DNA of 64,000 nucleotides. Source: Prosapia bicincta. Lineage: Eukaryota; Arthropoda; Insecta; Hemiptera; Cercopidae. Below, piece by piece: positions 1-11,639 of this stretch (position 1 is the first letter of the stretch; each line of letters opens with the position of its first letter). The stretch spans positions 64,119,398 to 64,183,397 of the forward strand of contig JBAIZL010000006.1 of the NCBI GenBank assembly GCA_036971475.1, in the 5' to 3' direction. Made by a program: the position numbers and the translations under genes. The notes below the pieces were generated by a model. It was given only the letters and a program-made list of their open reading frames with translations, was not told the DNA's origin and made no database searches.

Positions 1-981
1 AATTCAATTAAAAGAAGTAGAATCTGGTCACTAAATTAATGTTTTAATTAATTTCATTGTATGAAATTACCACTAAGTACCACCAATACTGTTGATAAAA
101 GTAACATTTTTATGCTTAGTTTCACATTATATGTATTGCTATAATAGTTAATATAAGTTAAGTTTGTATTATGAACCTGTTTTCACCAAAATTTTAACAT
201 TAAAACCAAAACGATATAAGTTATACTAAATAAGAACTTAAGAGTAGTATGGTTTGTAAGTCCAACTGTTCTTGAAACAAGCTCTAAATTTTCCTAAAAA
301 TTGGTACACCAGGATTTTAAGGGCCTATAAGTTGATTCCACTATCACATTTGAGAAAAAAATTTGATAATTTAAAGAATGAGTTAGAACAAATGTGTTTG
401 GTGGGTTGCAGCGTCTGTTGTAAAATGTAGATATAACATATTGGACACCTCGCTAGGATCTCAATAGAGATCCTTCAATTAATGACATGATCCTATCTAT
501 TTCCCAAACCTGGTCATTAGATGTTATTACTCTAATCCTTCTTAAAACAATCGTTTTCTTAAACAAAGTTTACTCATGGCTTAAAGCAAAAATAAACTAA
601 ATTAAATATTCAATAATTAGTAATTGTTTCTTAGAGTAAAAATGTGTGTAATTAATATACTCATCTTCATTTCTGTTAGGAACATATTTCTATGTTAGTA
701 CAGTTTTCTACCATTCATAATGATTCAATATTCTCCTCTGTTGAAGCATTTCAGAGTAACTCCATTTTCAAAACTTAAATTGTATTCCGTTTAAACTGTA
801 CTCAAACATATGTAAAAATGTGTTTTTAGGTTGTTAATGTACTCAGTTGCTTCTACATTTTAATGCAATGACTGACTTGCAAGGGCTGTACATAAAAAGC
901 AGTATAAAATTTTAAACACAAAAGTTCAATGAAGAGAAAAAGACAAAAAAATAGTTACAAAATATTTTGAAAACAACTTTC
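1..981. other. AT-rich sequence without recognised feature
   Basis: Both strands were read for coding motifs, transposon ends and repeats and nothing was recognised. It may contain unrecognised SNX27 intron or exon sequence, since that gene continues leftwards. Confidence 0.5.
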
Positions 982-1033
982 ACATGTAGAAAACTCTTAA
1001 TGGTTTTTTATGGTTTGAGACTTTGTTTTCATT
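982..1033 (-). repeat. Inverted partial unit at the head of the 81-bp array
   Basis: This stretch is an imperfect reverse complement of the array unit (TGTAGAAAACT, then TTTTTTATGGTTTGA). It sits immediately before the first direct copy, so the array begins with a head-to-head hairpin. Confidence 0.75.
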
Positions 1034-2392
1034 ATATAGTGAAAATTTAGTTTCAAACCATAAAAAAAAACATTCAGTTTTCTACATACGAATAAACAAA
1101 AGAATTTATAACACTCCATAGTGAAAATGTAGTTTCAAACCATAAAAAAACCATTCAGTTTTCTACATACGAATAAACAAAAGAATTTATAATACTCCAT
1201 AGTGAAAATGTAGTTTCAAACCATAAAAAAACCATTCAGTTTTCTACATACGAATAAACAAAAGAATTTATAACACTCCATAGTGAAAATGTAGTTTCAA
1301 ACCATAAAAAAACCATTCAGTTTTCTACATACGAATAAACAAAAGAATTTATAACACTCCATAGTGAAAATGTAGTTTCAAACCATAAAAAAACCATTCA
1401 GTTTTCTACATACGAATAAACAAAAGAATTTATAACACTCCACAGTGAAAATGTAGTTTCAAACCATAAAAAAACCATTCAGTTTTCTACATACGAATAA
1501 ACAAAAGAATTTATAATACTCCATAGTGAAAATGTAGTTTCAAACCATAAAAAAACCATTCAGTTTTCTACATACGAATAAACAAAAGAATTTATAACAC
1601 TCCATAGTGAAAATGTAGTTTCAAACCATAAAAAAACCATTCAGTTTTCTACATACGAATAAACAAAAGAATTTATAACACTCCATAGTGAAAATGTAGT
1701 TTCAAACCATAAAAAAACCATTCAGTTTTCTACATACGAATAAACAAAAGAATTTATAACACTCCATAGTGAAAATGTAGTTTCAAACCATAAAAAAACC
1801 ATTCAGTTTTCTACATACGAATAAACAAAAGAATTTATAATACTCCATAGTGAAAATGTAGTTTCAAACCATAAAAAAACCATTCAGTTTTCTACATACG
1901 AATAAACAAAAGAATTTATAACACTCCATAGTGAAAATGTAGTTTCAAACCATAAAAAAACCATTCAGTTTTCTACATACGAATAAACAAAAGAATTTAT
2001 AATACTCCATAGTGAAAATGTAGTTTCAAACCATAAAAAAACCATTCAGTTTTCTACATACGAATAAACAAAAGAATTTATAACACTCCATAGTGAAAAT
2101 GTAGTTTCAAACCATAAAAAAACCATTCAGTTTTCTACATACGAATAAACAAAAGAATTTATAATACTCCATAGTGAAAATGTAGTTTCAAACCATAAAA
2201 AAACCATTCAGTTTTCTACATACGAATAAACAAAAGAATTTATAACACTCCATAGTGAAAATGTAGTTTCAAACCATAAAAAAACCATTCAGTTTTCTAC
2301 ATACGAATAAACAAAAGAATTTATAACACTCCATAGTGAAAATATAGTTTCAAACCATAAAAAAACCATTCAGTATTCTACATACGAATAAA
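1034..2392 (+). repeat. 81-bp minisatellite, about 17 copies
   Basis: The motif CATAAAAAAACCATTC recurs every 81 bp (for example at 1141, 1222, 1303 and 2356), with a first 82-bp unit at 1059. Copies are nearly identical. The main variant is AACACTCC versus AATACTCC, which alternates irregularly. The first and last copies are the most diverged, as expected for arrays homogenised from the centre. No continuous reading frame spans it, and there are no unique spacers, so it is not a CRISPR array. Confidence 0.97.
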
Positions 2393-3267
2393 GACACATA
2401 TAAGTACATTTAAAAAATTCCAGTGTATTTTTCTTGAAATTAGTGCTTACTCAAATTTATTGACAGTTAAGAAAGCATAAGTTTACGCTGTTAGATATTA
2501 CAATTTAATATACAAATTATGAAGAAGCATAATGAGTTTCACAGGCTTTGCTTTTAAATTAAATTTCAAGGCTAATATTAAGTAAACAACTATTAAGTAA
2601 CTCACTGTAAGCTTACTCTGCAATATAATGACCTAAATGGACAATGTAAGGCCAGCAATTTTCTTAACAAACAAGTTAAACCTAACAGATCCTTGTGCTG
2701 TAAAACTTATAGTATAAACTATGGCCTAGAGTAGAACTGATATTACTTATAACCGTAACTCTTTACCTAGTTCTATTTTATTACAAAATATTGTAAAAAA
2801 CAGAGCAACACTTTTAATTATATCATAACTTTATACTATACTTAGTAGATAGTATAGCCTAAGTCAATATTGGGTTCCCTGTCAATAATTGCCAAATATC
2901 TGCATATAGCGTTTTCCTTACAATTTCCAACACTGAGTAACTACAGGCCTTTCTCCACATCTTGCAGTTATCATACTATTGAATAATAAATACTTCTTAT
3001 GCTATTATATAGAGATAGAAAGAAACTATTTTCTTATCTAGCAATATATTTGCATCCTCTAACTACTACGGATTCCTAACTTTTATAAATTCCATAATAT
3101 TAAGGCTTTTGAAAATCCTCAAACTTTTGACTCTTCATTTTCTATTTATTCTCCTCCAATACAACTCATAATAATCTTAATAAAATATTCCATTCCAAAA
3201 TGACAAAAAATCTACACACAAGGTTCATGTACCAACAGTTATCTTCACAAATTAATTGACCTTATAT
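2393..3267. other. No recognised feature
   Basis: AT-rich non-coding sequence; no transposon end or coding motif was recognised. Confidence 0.5.
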
Positions 3268-3400
3268 AGGGTGTTTCAAAAATAAGTGTAAATCTCTCAG
3301 GTATTAATTCTGTTTAAAAAAAAATAAGAAAATAGGTTCCTATAAACACACGTCCAAATTTACAAGAAAGTTACAGATTGAAAAAGATTTCCTTCTAATT
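3268..3400 (+). mobile_element. Terminal fragment of a mariner-type (DUF4817 family) element
   Basis: It begins GGGTGTTTCAAAAATAAGTG and continues with the text usually seen at the ends of insect mariner/IS630 elements of this family, including the CACACGTCC and AAGTTACAGATTG segments. No transposase follows, so it is a truncated copy or a non-autonomous derivative. The right boundary is approximate. The assignment rests on remembered family sequence, not an alignment. Confidence 0.4.
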
Positions 3401-4737
3401 AGGTTTCTCTAATAAAAAACTGTACTTAAATTCCCAGAACTGTTTCTCATATAAATTTTAATAAAAACAGAGTTAAACACAAAATGATGGTTTAAAAATT
3501 ATTAAGTTGTTTGGTTTAACATAAATTTTAACTGACTTGTGTTTATAGGAATTATTTTTGTTATTTTCTACTATGGAATCAACTTCCGAGAGATTGATGT
3601 ATATTTCTGAATCAGTTTGTATAGCTAGTACAATTTCCCCACATAACTCTTCTACTTATCTCATCCATGACTATTTCTACTATTCAACTCTAGATAGGGG
3701 AATCAAAACTTATGTCCTAGAAACAATTACATTTATTATTTACCCATAAGCAAATATTTGTTTACTTATGTAATCTATGCACTAGATTTCATTTTGTAAA
3801 ATAGTGCATATAAGTAACACACTACTTCTACCTTATGTCTTGAATTTGGAAAAGTGTAATTGGAGGGGGCATTATTGTTAAATTTTGCATTATCTGTTAC
3901 AGTTTTCCCTTATATTCATTAATTTCGTTTTGTCAATGTTTTATGAAAAGCTTGTTGCAATGAAAAACACATAGGTTATAACAATATATTACAATAATTT
4001 CCCATCAACTCTCTCATGCCAAATATCTGGTCTATTGTTCCCTTACTCGACAAAGTCCAAAATTATTCAAGCATATTCCTCAAGAATACTCTCTGTGAAA
4101 CCTATAACTGTAATGGTCAAACCATGTGGCAAGATTTCATTTGTATACATTTTATATCCATAGTGCAAAAAATTATAAACACAAGTTTTAAAGACAGACA
4201 TAATAAAAATATAATTTAATACAAAATATTTTTTTAAAGTTATTTCAAGAGAATAAACATCTTCAGAAAAAATCAAACCAATATAGTCTTTAATCAGGTA
4301 ATAGATAAATATATTTTTTTAAACCAAATATAGAGATCTTTAAGTAAACAACTCTACCGCACAAACTAACATTTTTCTCTATTCCTGTTATCAGAAGATG
4401 GTCCTTTCTTTGTTCTACCATTTCTCTCATATCTTTTTTTAACTACAGTAACTATCCACTAATTTAGTACCTTTGAAACTTTGATCATGCCAAATTATTA
4501 TAAATTATTGTAAATGTTTATACGTGATTCTCTAAATAGCTATAATAAAGATACACTAAACATCTATACCTATATACCAGATGTGTTGTTTTTTATTGTG
4601 TTACAATTTCCTTCTGAAAACAATTTAGTCCTAAAATCAATATAAACATTTATTTCCAAGTTTTATATTTCTAAAAAATCTATATTTTGTGTACCACTTT
4701 GATGACAAAATCTCTAAACCTTGACTGAAATTAAGCG
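3401..4737. other. No recognised feature
   Basis: Contains only short open frames of 63-69 codons (such as 3558-3749, 4016-4219 and 4067-4276 minus) with no recognisable motif and AT-driven composition. Treated as non-coding. Confidence 0.5.
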
Positions 4738-5370
4738 GAATGGCAGACAGGTAACACTTTTGTTGGCCTGACTCGAACTATATCATTCAAGACTTTTCTT
4801 TTTATACCCTACTTCCAGAAATTCCAGATTAGTGATAGTGCTGGACTATAAGATGCTGGAGAATGGGCTTTTGATGTACCTCGGAGTAATAGTGATATGA
4901 TCTTCTAAATGTGAACCATAATTCTTTCCTGGGAGTTCTATCTTTTTCCTATCTGGGCTCACAACTTGTTTTAGCCAAGTTGGTTACCATGGAGTTAATG
5001 TGGCTGGGAACATTGTTGTGATTCAATTTCTAGCAACTGCTTCAACACACCTTTTAGTCTTTTTTAGCACTTGTGAGCAAAACACCATTCACTGACTGTC
5101 ACTTAAATACAAATTCGCTGAGGACCAACCTTTTGGCTTCTCTGATCTACTTCTTTAGTGACTACTCCAACACTCTCTCGGCCATCTTTGAAGATCTTGT
5201 GGCACTTAAAAATTAGTTTGTAATATGCTTTCAACCTGTAACAAATCATGCATAATATCTCCTTAGCAAATTTTTCCAATTCAACAAAAGTTTGATGGTG
5301 ACCACACTGTTCAATAGTTCACTGCAATCTGCGCTTGCATAGTCATTTGACATGGATCCATTAAAGACAC
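4738..5370 (-). pseudogene. Degraded mariner-like transposase relic
   Basis: Read on the minus strand, the segment around 5160-5210 gives CHKIFKDGRESVG, resembling the FKDGRESVEDDxRSGRP linker of mariner transposases. Further on, the text around 4830-4880 could correspond to the SPASYSPALS-like PPYSPDLAP region near the catalytic third acid. Stops and frameshifts are frequent and no inverted repeats were found. It lies in the presumed SNX27 intron or flank. Assignment is by motif memory only. Confidence 0.4.
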
Positions 5371-7139
5371 AATCTAGCCTAAAAGTATGCTCACAGGAGA
5401 TTGGTACAGGCTGTAGATCATAAATTAGCCTCCTAGCTTAACCGGGCAAATGTGGTACAACATATAGTCATGTTGGGAAATAATTGTGCTCAATATTTTT
5501 ACAGACACTGTAATTTAACTACAATTTTGTTAATAAAAGGCTAAATATCAAATAAATAAAGGGCTTAATAATAATAGAAATATTTAATTAGCAAAACTGC
5601 TATTTTCACAAGTTCTTTTATTTTCACAGTATTTTTCCTGTATTATTCATCTTATATTTATTTCTGTAAAGTCTATACCAAAACACCACTAATTATATCA
5701 TTTGTTCACCTTATGTTATAGCAATGGATTTGACACAGAATTCAGAATTGTTTTAGAAAAGTTTTCAAAACAACTGAAGAATTATTGGCAGTTTATAACC
5801 TTTAGTTGAAAATTTAAAAAAACCATTTATGAATTTAGATTTTCATTACAGTTTCTGCCTTTGAAATACTATGAAAGAAAATATAAACAGGTAGTGTCAT
5901 TTTACTTTATTTACTGATACGTTTAAAATTATTGGTCATTGCAATACTTAATTTACAGCACAAATAACAATTTACAAACAAAATTATCAAATAAATATAT
6001 ACTACTAGAATGAATAAACATTCAAGGGAATACTAGCAGCACTAGATATATGAGATGGAGGGGCAGCGGCATGCTAAATCTTAGCCTCCCCTACTGTCCT
6101 CACTTCATATATAGCTCAAAACAAGAATTTCCACAAAATCAAGCACAACCAAATTAATATTAAGAGAAGACTCTTGTGACTGGTTAACTTTTGACTACGA
6201 ATGTAGAGCTGCTGTAGGTGAGAAGGAACAGGTTATGTTTCCCTGCCTCCTCAGTGTATTGAGTAGTTCACATATTTTCCATGTGTAATGTATACTCAGA
6301 CCAGTTGTACATTTTGTTTATTACTTGAAGTAATTAAAAGCTTATTACAGTAATTAGATGCAATCAGATTTTAGGTGAAACCAAGATTTTAGTTTAGAAA
6401 GAATCATGCATACTTTTTTTGGAAATCAACTTCAAGGTTTCTTTTTCCTTAAACAATTGATTATTGAACAATTTAAGGGTTGCATCTTAAATTGTTAAGA
6501 AAAATGTCCTAGTTAATACAGCATTATTTCGATCGTTGCATGGCTTCTTTAATTAAATTATACAACTTCAATACTCCACTACATATTCTGATCTTTTTTT
6601 CATGCTTATACAACATATGTTTACATTGAATGAATAACTGTTTTTAAAAACTCATACATCAAAAAGAACACAATATATTTTACAAAAAGTACCTTTACAA
6701 AAATAGTTTTAAATTGGTTTTTGCACTATAAAATGTTAGTAAAAAAGTGTACCAATTTCTGTAAGATTCTAAAATTATAAGTGTAATAATATAGGTCTTA
6801 TGCCCTTTATTTTATTGAAATTACATGAAACATTATTGAAAATGTTTATAGTTTATATATTATGAAAACCATATTTTTGTTTACACCAAACATAGTGGAA
6901 AATAAAACATCAATAAAAATAGAAACTACATAAGTAAATAAATGGAGAAGGAGCTACAAAAAGCAATTTAAAAATTACACAAAAGACATAAAATACCAAA
7001 TAGGATTAATACAATTAAGAAAAAGAAGATATTTTCATGAAGAATTTATAAAACTCATGGATAGCAAGAAAACAAAAAGCTATTAAAATGTTTTCATAAT
7101 GGTAATTCTCTATTACGGAAATTTATCTAATAATATTCT
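5371..7139. other. No recognised feature
   Basis: AT-rich. The GC-richer patch at 6040-6260 was read in both strands for a PX-domain exon of SNX27 and none was found. Confidence 0.45.
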
Positions 7140-7310
7140 TAAACGGCTGATAATTGTATATGTGTACAATTTTTTTGAAAACTACTTTATAACGATTTTC
7201 ACCAAAATTGGTATATATAGGGAGTTTTTTACCTCAGGAATCTAATGAAATAAGTCGAAAATTGCCGAAAAATCATCATCAGTTTTTGAACAATTGTGTA
7301 TATATAATTT
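7140..7310. repeat. Dispersed unit of an old ~125-bp tandem repeat
   Basis: It shares the sequence order TTTTCACCAAAATTGGTATATA, GGAATC, AATCATCATCAG and TTTTTGAACAATTGT with stretches at 7673-7865 and 10125-10525. It is one piece of an array that later insertions split. Confidence 0.7.
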
Positions 7311-7480
7311 TTTCCACCACTAAGTGCAATAATTTTACCTTATGTGATGTGGCACCTTTCGGTCACTTGACCATTGTCGAATCACTCAATGAGTGATGAG
7401 TGATTCGACAATGGAAAAAATTGTTTACAATTAATAATAATAACTTCATAAAGTCAGTGCAATAGAAAAATAATGGACAA
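7310..7480. mobile_element. PLE terminal unit, family B, palindromic and partly collapsed
   Basis: It contains the family B landmarks CACTAAGTGCAATAATTTTACC, GGCACCTTTCGGTC and GACCATTGTCGAATCACT, then a short inverted piece ending GATTCGACAATGG. It closes with CTTCATAAAGTCAGTGCAA, the outer edge seen in the other family B units (20570, 59937, 60180). The right arm is truncated. Confidence 0.75.
7344..7385 (-). ncRNA. Hammerhead-like motif, family B variant (degenerate)
   Basis: Minus strand: stem I GTGAT/ATCAC; core TCGACAA in place of CTGANGA; one extra T; stem II GGTC/GACC with loop AAGT; GAA; stem III AGG/CC with the position-16.1 U replaced by A. The broken A15.1-U16.1 pair suggests a dead copy. 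Confidence 0.45.
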
Positions 7481-7496
7481 TGTAAAATATCATTAT

Positions 7497-7672
7497 ACAT
7501 ATATATAGGAATTTTGGACTAGATAGGAGACTAACAGACTTACCTAGTGGCAATAGTCCAAAACTCCAATCTCTTGAAAGTAAATAAATATACATACATA
7601 AAAACACATTGAACTATTGAAATATTTCAATCATACAATGATCTTTATTAATAAAAAAGAAAATGAATTAAC
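7497..7672 (-). mobile_element. PLE terminal unit, family C
   Basis: It shares TTTTGGACTAG, GACAGACTTACC-like and AGTCCA text with the palindrome at 39675-39965 and with 53320-53430. The old ~125-bp array resumes directly after it at about 7673, so this is an insertion into that array. Confidence 0.65.
7626..7651 (-). ncRNA. Hammerhead-like core, family C
   Basis: Minus strand: TTAATAA core position, one extra A, stem II GATCAT/ATGATT closed by loop TGT, then GAA. Compared with the 39859 copy (GACCAC/GTGGTT), two stem II pairs changed from C-G to T-A, which is compensatory. Stem I is weak and the core is degenerate. Confidence 0.45.
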
Positions 7673-7865
7673 GTCATTAGGAATCCAATGGGCTAATTCA
7701 AAATTTGCTGAAATATCATCATCAGTTTTCAAAAAATTGTATATGTGTCTGTATTTTTAAATGTTGTCTCTTAAATTACTGTAAGAATTTTCTCAAAAAT
7801 TGGTATATAGGAGGTTCTTAGCATGAGGAATCCAATTGAGTAAGTCAAAATTTGCGTGTGTGTGT
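7673..7865. repeat. Two further units of the old ~125-bp repeat
   Basis: Contains GGAATCCAATGGGCTAA, TTTGCTGAAATATCATCATCAG and GTTTTCAAAAAATTGTATAT, followed by a second partial unit with TTTTCTCAAAAATTGGTATATAGG. Same repeat as 7140-7310 and 10125-10525. Confidence 0.7.
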
Positions 7866-7866
7866 G

Positions 7867-7913
<47 letters not shown>
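7854..7913. repeat. (TG)n(TA)n microsatellite
   Basis: About 25 bp of TG repeats run into about 35 bp of TA repeats, ending where the family E palindrome begins. Confidence 0.95.
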
Positions 7914-7917
<4 letters not shown>

Positions 7918-8165
7918 AATAGTTACTATCTGGAGTACATACGTTCCTTCTGCAGTCCATAAATTCGCAGTTCCGATGTCGCTAGAATCTCATCCAGCAT
8001 TGACGAGATGAACCCAACAACAGTACCTCGCAGTACTGTTGTTGGGTTCACCTCGTCAATGCTGGATGAGATTCTAGCGAAACGTCGGAACTGCGAATTT
8101 ATGGACTGCAGAATGAACGGATTTACTCCAGATAGTAACTATTCATCATATTTTTCCATCCGTGA
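7914..8165. mobile_element. Palindromic PLE terminal pair, family E
   Basis: Two arms of about 110 bp are near-perfect reverse complements around a centre at about 8028 (CAGTACCTCGCAGTACTG). The right arm carries a hammerhead-like order at 8053-8095: TCGTCAA, an extra T, stem II GCTGGA/TCTAGC, GAA, then self-complementary ACGT and C. It is flanked on both sides by (TA)n. The open frame at 8008-8271 is an artefact of the arm plus the microsatellite. Confidence 0.7.
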
Positions 8166-8180
8166 AGGAATACGTATTAG

Positions 8181-8270
<90 letters not shown>
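8181..8270. repeat. (TA)n microsatellite
   Basis: About 90 bp of almost pure TA, with two CATACATA interruptions. Confidence 0.98.
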
Positions 8271-8273
<3 letters not shown>

Positions 8274-8299
8274 GTCCCATGACATTTTAGAAGTTATAC

Positions 8300-10072
8300 T
8301 GCTTATTTACCTCTATGTAACGAATTTCGGACCTCTCAATAACGAATTTTTTTCCCATTTCAACCGAAAAAATGTAGTGTTGTATAGGCAGCTCACAATG
8401 GCATTTCCATGAAATTGTTTATTTTCAGCAGAAGGGTCAACAAAACCAAGAATGATAGGCGAAACACATGGTGGCAATTGACTGCATGTTATAGTTCGGT
8501 TCAGTTAACACGTTCAGCATGGATAGCGTTCCGGCACGCTCTGCTTCCTTACAGATGCGCTCCCAGCTTATTTCCTTAGATACGGTGAGCAAACGCACGC
8601 TTACTCCCAGGCTAATTGAAACTTCTTTAGTGTCGATATCTATATAAAGGTTTGATTTTTACGCCAGTGCTTTAAAAGAGTTTGGAGAACATTGTGCCAG
8701 AGTTGTTTTTAAATCCGACCATCCCAAGTTAACTTTTGATGCTTCAACTGAAACAATGATTCAGGAAGTTTTATGAACAGATTTAATTTGGTTTAACTTT
8801 TATATTTTAATGTTTTTTTTTAGTTTGAACCATTTAGCGCGACAGAATATCCGGTAAAAACAACGATCATAAAAATTAACCAAGTTTTCTGAACTAACGC
8901 AAGAATAAACTATAACTGTCTTGTTAGAGTTAATAAACCAACTGGAGGTGGGAACAGACTATTTTAAATATGAGTCATTGACAAAATGCTTGGACGCCTG
9001 AAAACCTATTGTGTCAACATAAGATTGTAGAAAATGCTTGGACGCCTGAAAACCTATTGTGTCAACATAAGATTGTAGTAAACCAATGTCAGCTTATCTC
9101 GGCTATAAATAGTCTTGGACGTGACATATGTATTTTCTTTGTCTCCGTTTACATTACGATCTCCGAAACACTTGGCACAAAAAGAAACAAACATTCTGAG
9201 TGAAACGTTGAGTGCTTATTTTAGTATGTAATATATTTTAGTAGTAGGGTCTTTAGTTTTGTTTATAAATTTTCTTTTTTCTCTGTCTTTTTTATTGTAT
9301 TTTCTTATTTGTCATACAGTAATTTATCATTTGTATTATTTCTTTTTATTAAATTGTGACCTGATAAATAAAACAATATTTTAGAGTCTAATACACTGTT
9401 CTGATATCACCAATAAAAATGTATATGTTAGAAATAAAATTATTGAGATGAAAACAGCGGGGTCGATAATTAGATGCTACGACAGGCTATACAACCCGCA
9501 TGGCGCTTCACTGCTGTCAGAGCTGGAAGTTAAGGAATAACAGGCAGTAGTTTGATGAGATCACCAATATCGCCGCCGCGTTGAAAGTGTTAATAAATGT
9601 AATACGGTTAATAAATAATACAGTTACTAAATTACGGCCTACTGAGTTTGCTTCGATTAAATTCCACTACGTTCAAGTCATGCTTCCTGAAAACGAATTG
9701 GTGAGTGTACTTATTTACCAGTAAGTTTTCATAAGCATTAGATAACTTATCATAATAGCCTATACAGAGTAGACCCTATGAAAAATATTGAATGTGGATA
9801 TCTAATACAATGAAGAAACATCAATAAAACATTTTTAACAACTTGAATTTCAAATAAATTGAGACTTTATAAAACATTATCCTATATTAATATTGGCCTA
9901 TTACACTAACTAAGCTCGCGATATTATACTGTGTCCCTTTTATTACCGCAGGTAGTGCGATATGCGTAAGATGGGGTGGGAGCATTCTTTACAACACAAC
10001 CTCTTAATAACGAATACCTCTCTACAACGATTTTTTTCTCTGGATAATCGACTTCGTTATACAGAGGTTCGA

Positions 10073-10078
<6 letters not shown>
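8300..10078. mobile_element. pogo/Tigger-like element fragment, interrupted
   Basis: The left part has ACCTCTATGTAACGAATTTC and GGACCTCTCAATAACGAA. The right end has CTTCGTTATACAGAGGTTCGACTGTA, the usual appearance of pogo-family termini (TACAGTCGAACCTCTRTATAACGAA read inwards) next to a TA target. No transposase domain was recognised. A separate TTAA-flanked element (8509-9589) is inserted inside. The left terminus is lost in the TA microsatellite. Confidence 0.5.
8509..9589. mobile_element. piggyBac-type non-autonomous element, copy 1 (TTAA-flanked)
   Basis: TTAA at 8505-8508 and 9590-9593 flank terminal repeats beginning CACGTTCAGCA at the left and ending GTTGAAAGTG at the right. The interior matches the element at 42290-43594 over most of its length (CACTTACTCCCAGGCTA-like, CCATCCCAAGTTAACTTT and AAACCTATTGTGTCAACATA blocks). 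It lacks the ~190-bp block at about 42545-42760 of the other copy. A ~50-bp segment (8975-9078) is tandemly duplicated here. No transposase was recognised. Confidence 0.75.

Positions 10079-10112
<34 letters not shown>
10075..10112. repeat. (TA)n microsatellite
   Basis: About 38 bp of TA repeats starting at the terminal TA of the pogo-like fragment. Confidence 0.95.
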
Positions 10113-10117
<5 letters not shown>

Positions 10118-10124
10118 AATGTAT

Positions 10125-10525
10125 TTTTAAATTTTTTGTCGGAAACTACTCTAATAAGCATTTTCACCAAAATTTGTATATAGGGGATTTATAACCTCAG
10201 CAATCCAATGGGCCAAGTGGAAATTTTCTGAAAAATCGATGTCATCAAATTTTTGAAAATTGTTTAACGTTAGAAACTACTCAAAGGATTTTCTCCATAA
10301 TTGATATTTAGGGAGGTTAATAATCTCAGAAATCCAATGGGCTAGGTAAAAATCATAATCATCAAGTTTTCAAAAATTGTATATATACATATTTGAAATT
10401 TGTTCTTGAAAACAACTCTAAGTATTTTCATCAAAGTTATACATAAGATTTTTAACCATATCAATCCAATGGGCAAAGTGAAAAGTTTCTGAAAAAACAT
10501 TATCAAATTTTGAAAATTTTTAAGA
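10125..10525. repeat. Three consecutive units of the old ~125-bp tandem repeat
   Basis: Three diverged copies of a unit containing CACCAAAATTTGTATATAGG, CTCAGCAATCCAATGGG and TTCTGAAAAATC, ending in TTTTGAAAATTG. They show that the pieces at 7140-7310 and 7673-7865 were once in one array. Confidence 0.8.
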
Positions 10526-11490
10526 AGTTCATATGTCTAGAATTACATTGGACTTGGAATTCCCAGCAAGAGTCAACTTGGATGTGGGCCTACTATGCAA
10601 ATGCATAATTCCCAGTTAGACCAGCATTTGCCATGACAATCCATAAATCACAGAGGCAAAATTTTAATGGTGGTGTCGACTTAAGAATCTCCGTTTTTAT
10701 GCAAAGGGACTCATTCTCTCGGATTAAAAAAAAGGTGTAGCTTAAAAAATCTTTTAACAAATGATAATTCTCTTCATAAGCAAAAAATAATGTTTAAAAT
10801 TTCAGACTCAATCAGAGTATGACCCGATCGTGGATCGGTTTCCTGATATTGGATTATAAGTACTGGACCAAAAGTAAATTTTGACATTAGCAGTTGGGAA
10901 TAGTACAGAACATTTTGATTCAAACATAAATTTACGTGAGATGTTTCAAGTTGAAATGGAATTATTACTTTAATGTGAATACAAAAGCAAAGAGTATAGA
11001 TGAAAATTCCATTATATTATGCTAGACATTCTTATAACTTATGTATTGTTTTTTTAAAAAAATTGAAAGGTATTTTGCCTACAACAAATAACTAGAAACG
11101 AAATGATAATTAAAACATTAAAGTACAGCAAAATAAAGAGAAAGAAAAATATACAAAATCAACATAAGGATAAAATGTATTAAATTTCTAGCATAATTAT
11201 TGCAGCACTGAAGTTGCAAATTAAAAGAAGAAACAAACAAAAATCTTACCCAAAATGAAAGAAATATCATTTCAAGCTTAAATGCAAGAAATAATTCACT
11301 GAATTTGATATTTATGGGTTCATATACAAATAGTTTGACTACATATCTTAAAACTATCACTCTTATTATTCTTATGTTGGCCATCAATAATCTAAAGTAA
11401 TTGCTACTATAGGCAGTGTAACATACTAATATATGTTCAAGTGTTTTAGATATGGATTTTGTTGCCTATGATTGCTTTCAAGGTCCAACG
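10526..11490. other. No recognised feature
   Basis: Unique AT-rich sequence. The minus-strand open frame at 11118-11387 (89 codons, hydrophobic) shows no family motif and was not accepted. Confidence 0.45.
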
Positions 11491-11505
11491 GGAAGGGTTA
11501 TCCCT

Positions 11506-11638
11506 AGTGATGTGAGCCGGGAATATTCTCAGTGGGAAGGGAATTTATAAATGGGAATATTTCCAGGGAACTTCCCGAAGGCTTTATAAGTTCCACACGG
11601 GAAATTTCCGGAAATTTTACATCTTTAGTTATCACTGC
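11506..11638. mobile_element. Possible hAT-like MITE with GGGAA-rich subterminal repeats
   Basis: The ends CTAGTGATGTGA and (inverted) CAGTGATAACT are similar, and the interior holds many GGGAA/TTCCC blocks in both orientations, a style seen at hAT ends. No convincing 8-bp target duplication was found. Confidence 0.35.
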
Positions 11639-11639
11639 C

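Noticed and set aside
7914..8165. Calling family E a full hammerhead
   Set aside because: Stem II and GAA are good, but stem I gives only two pairs and A6 is replaced, so it is listed only as a terminal palindrome.
8008..8271. 87-codon open frame
   Set aside because: It is the right arm of a PLE palindrome followed by a (TA)n tract encoding Tyr-Ile repeats; not a gene.
11118..11387. Possible SNX27 exon on the minus strand
   Set aside because: The 89 codons are hydrophobic and AT-driven, with no PX or FERM motif and no good splice pair.
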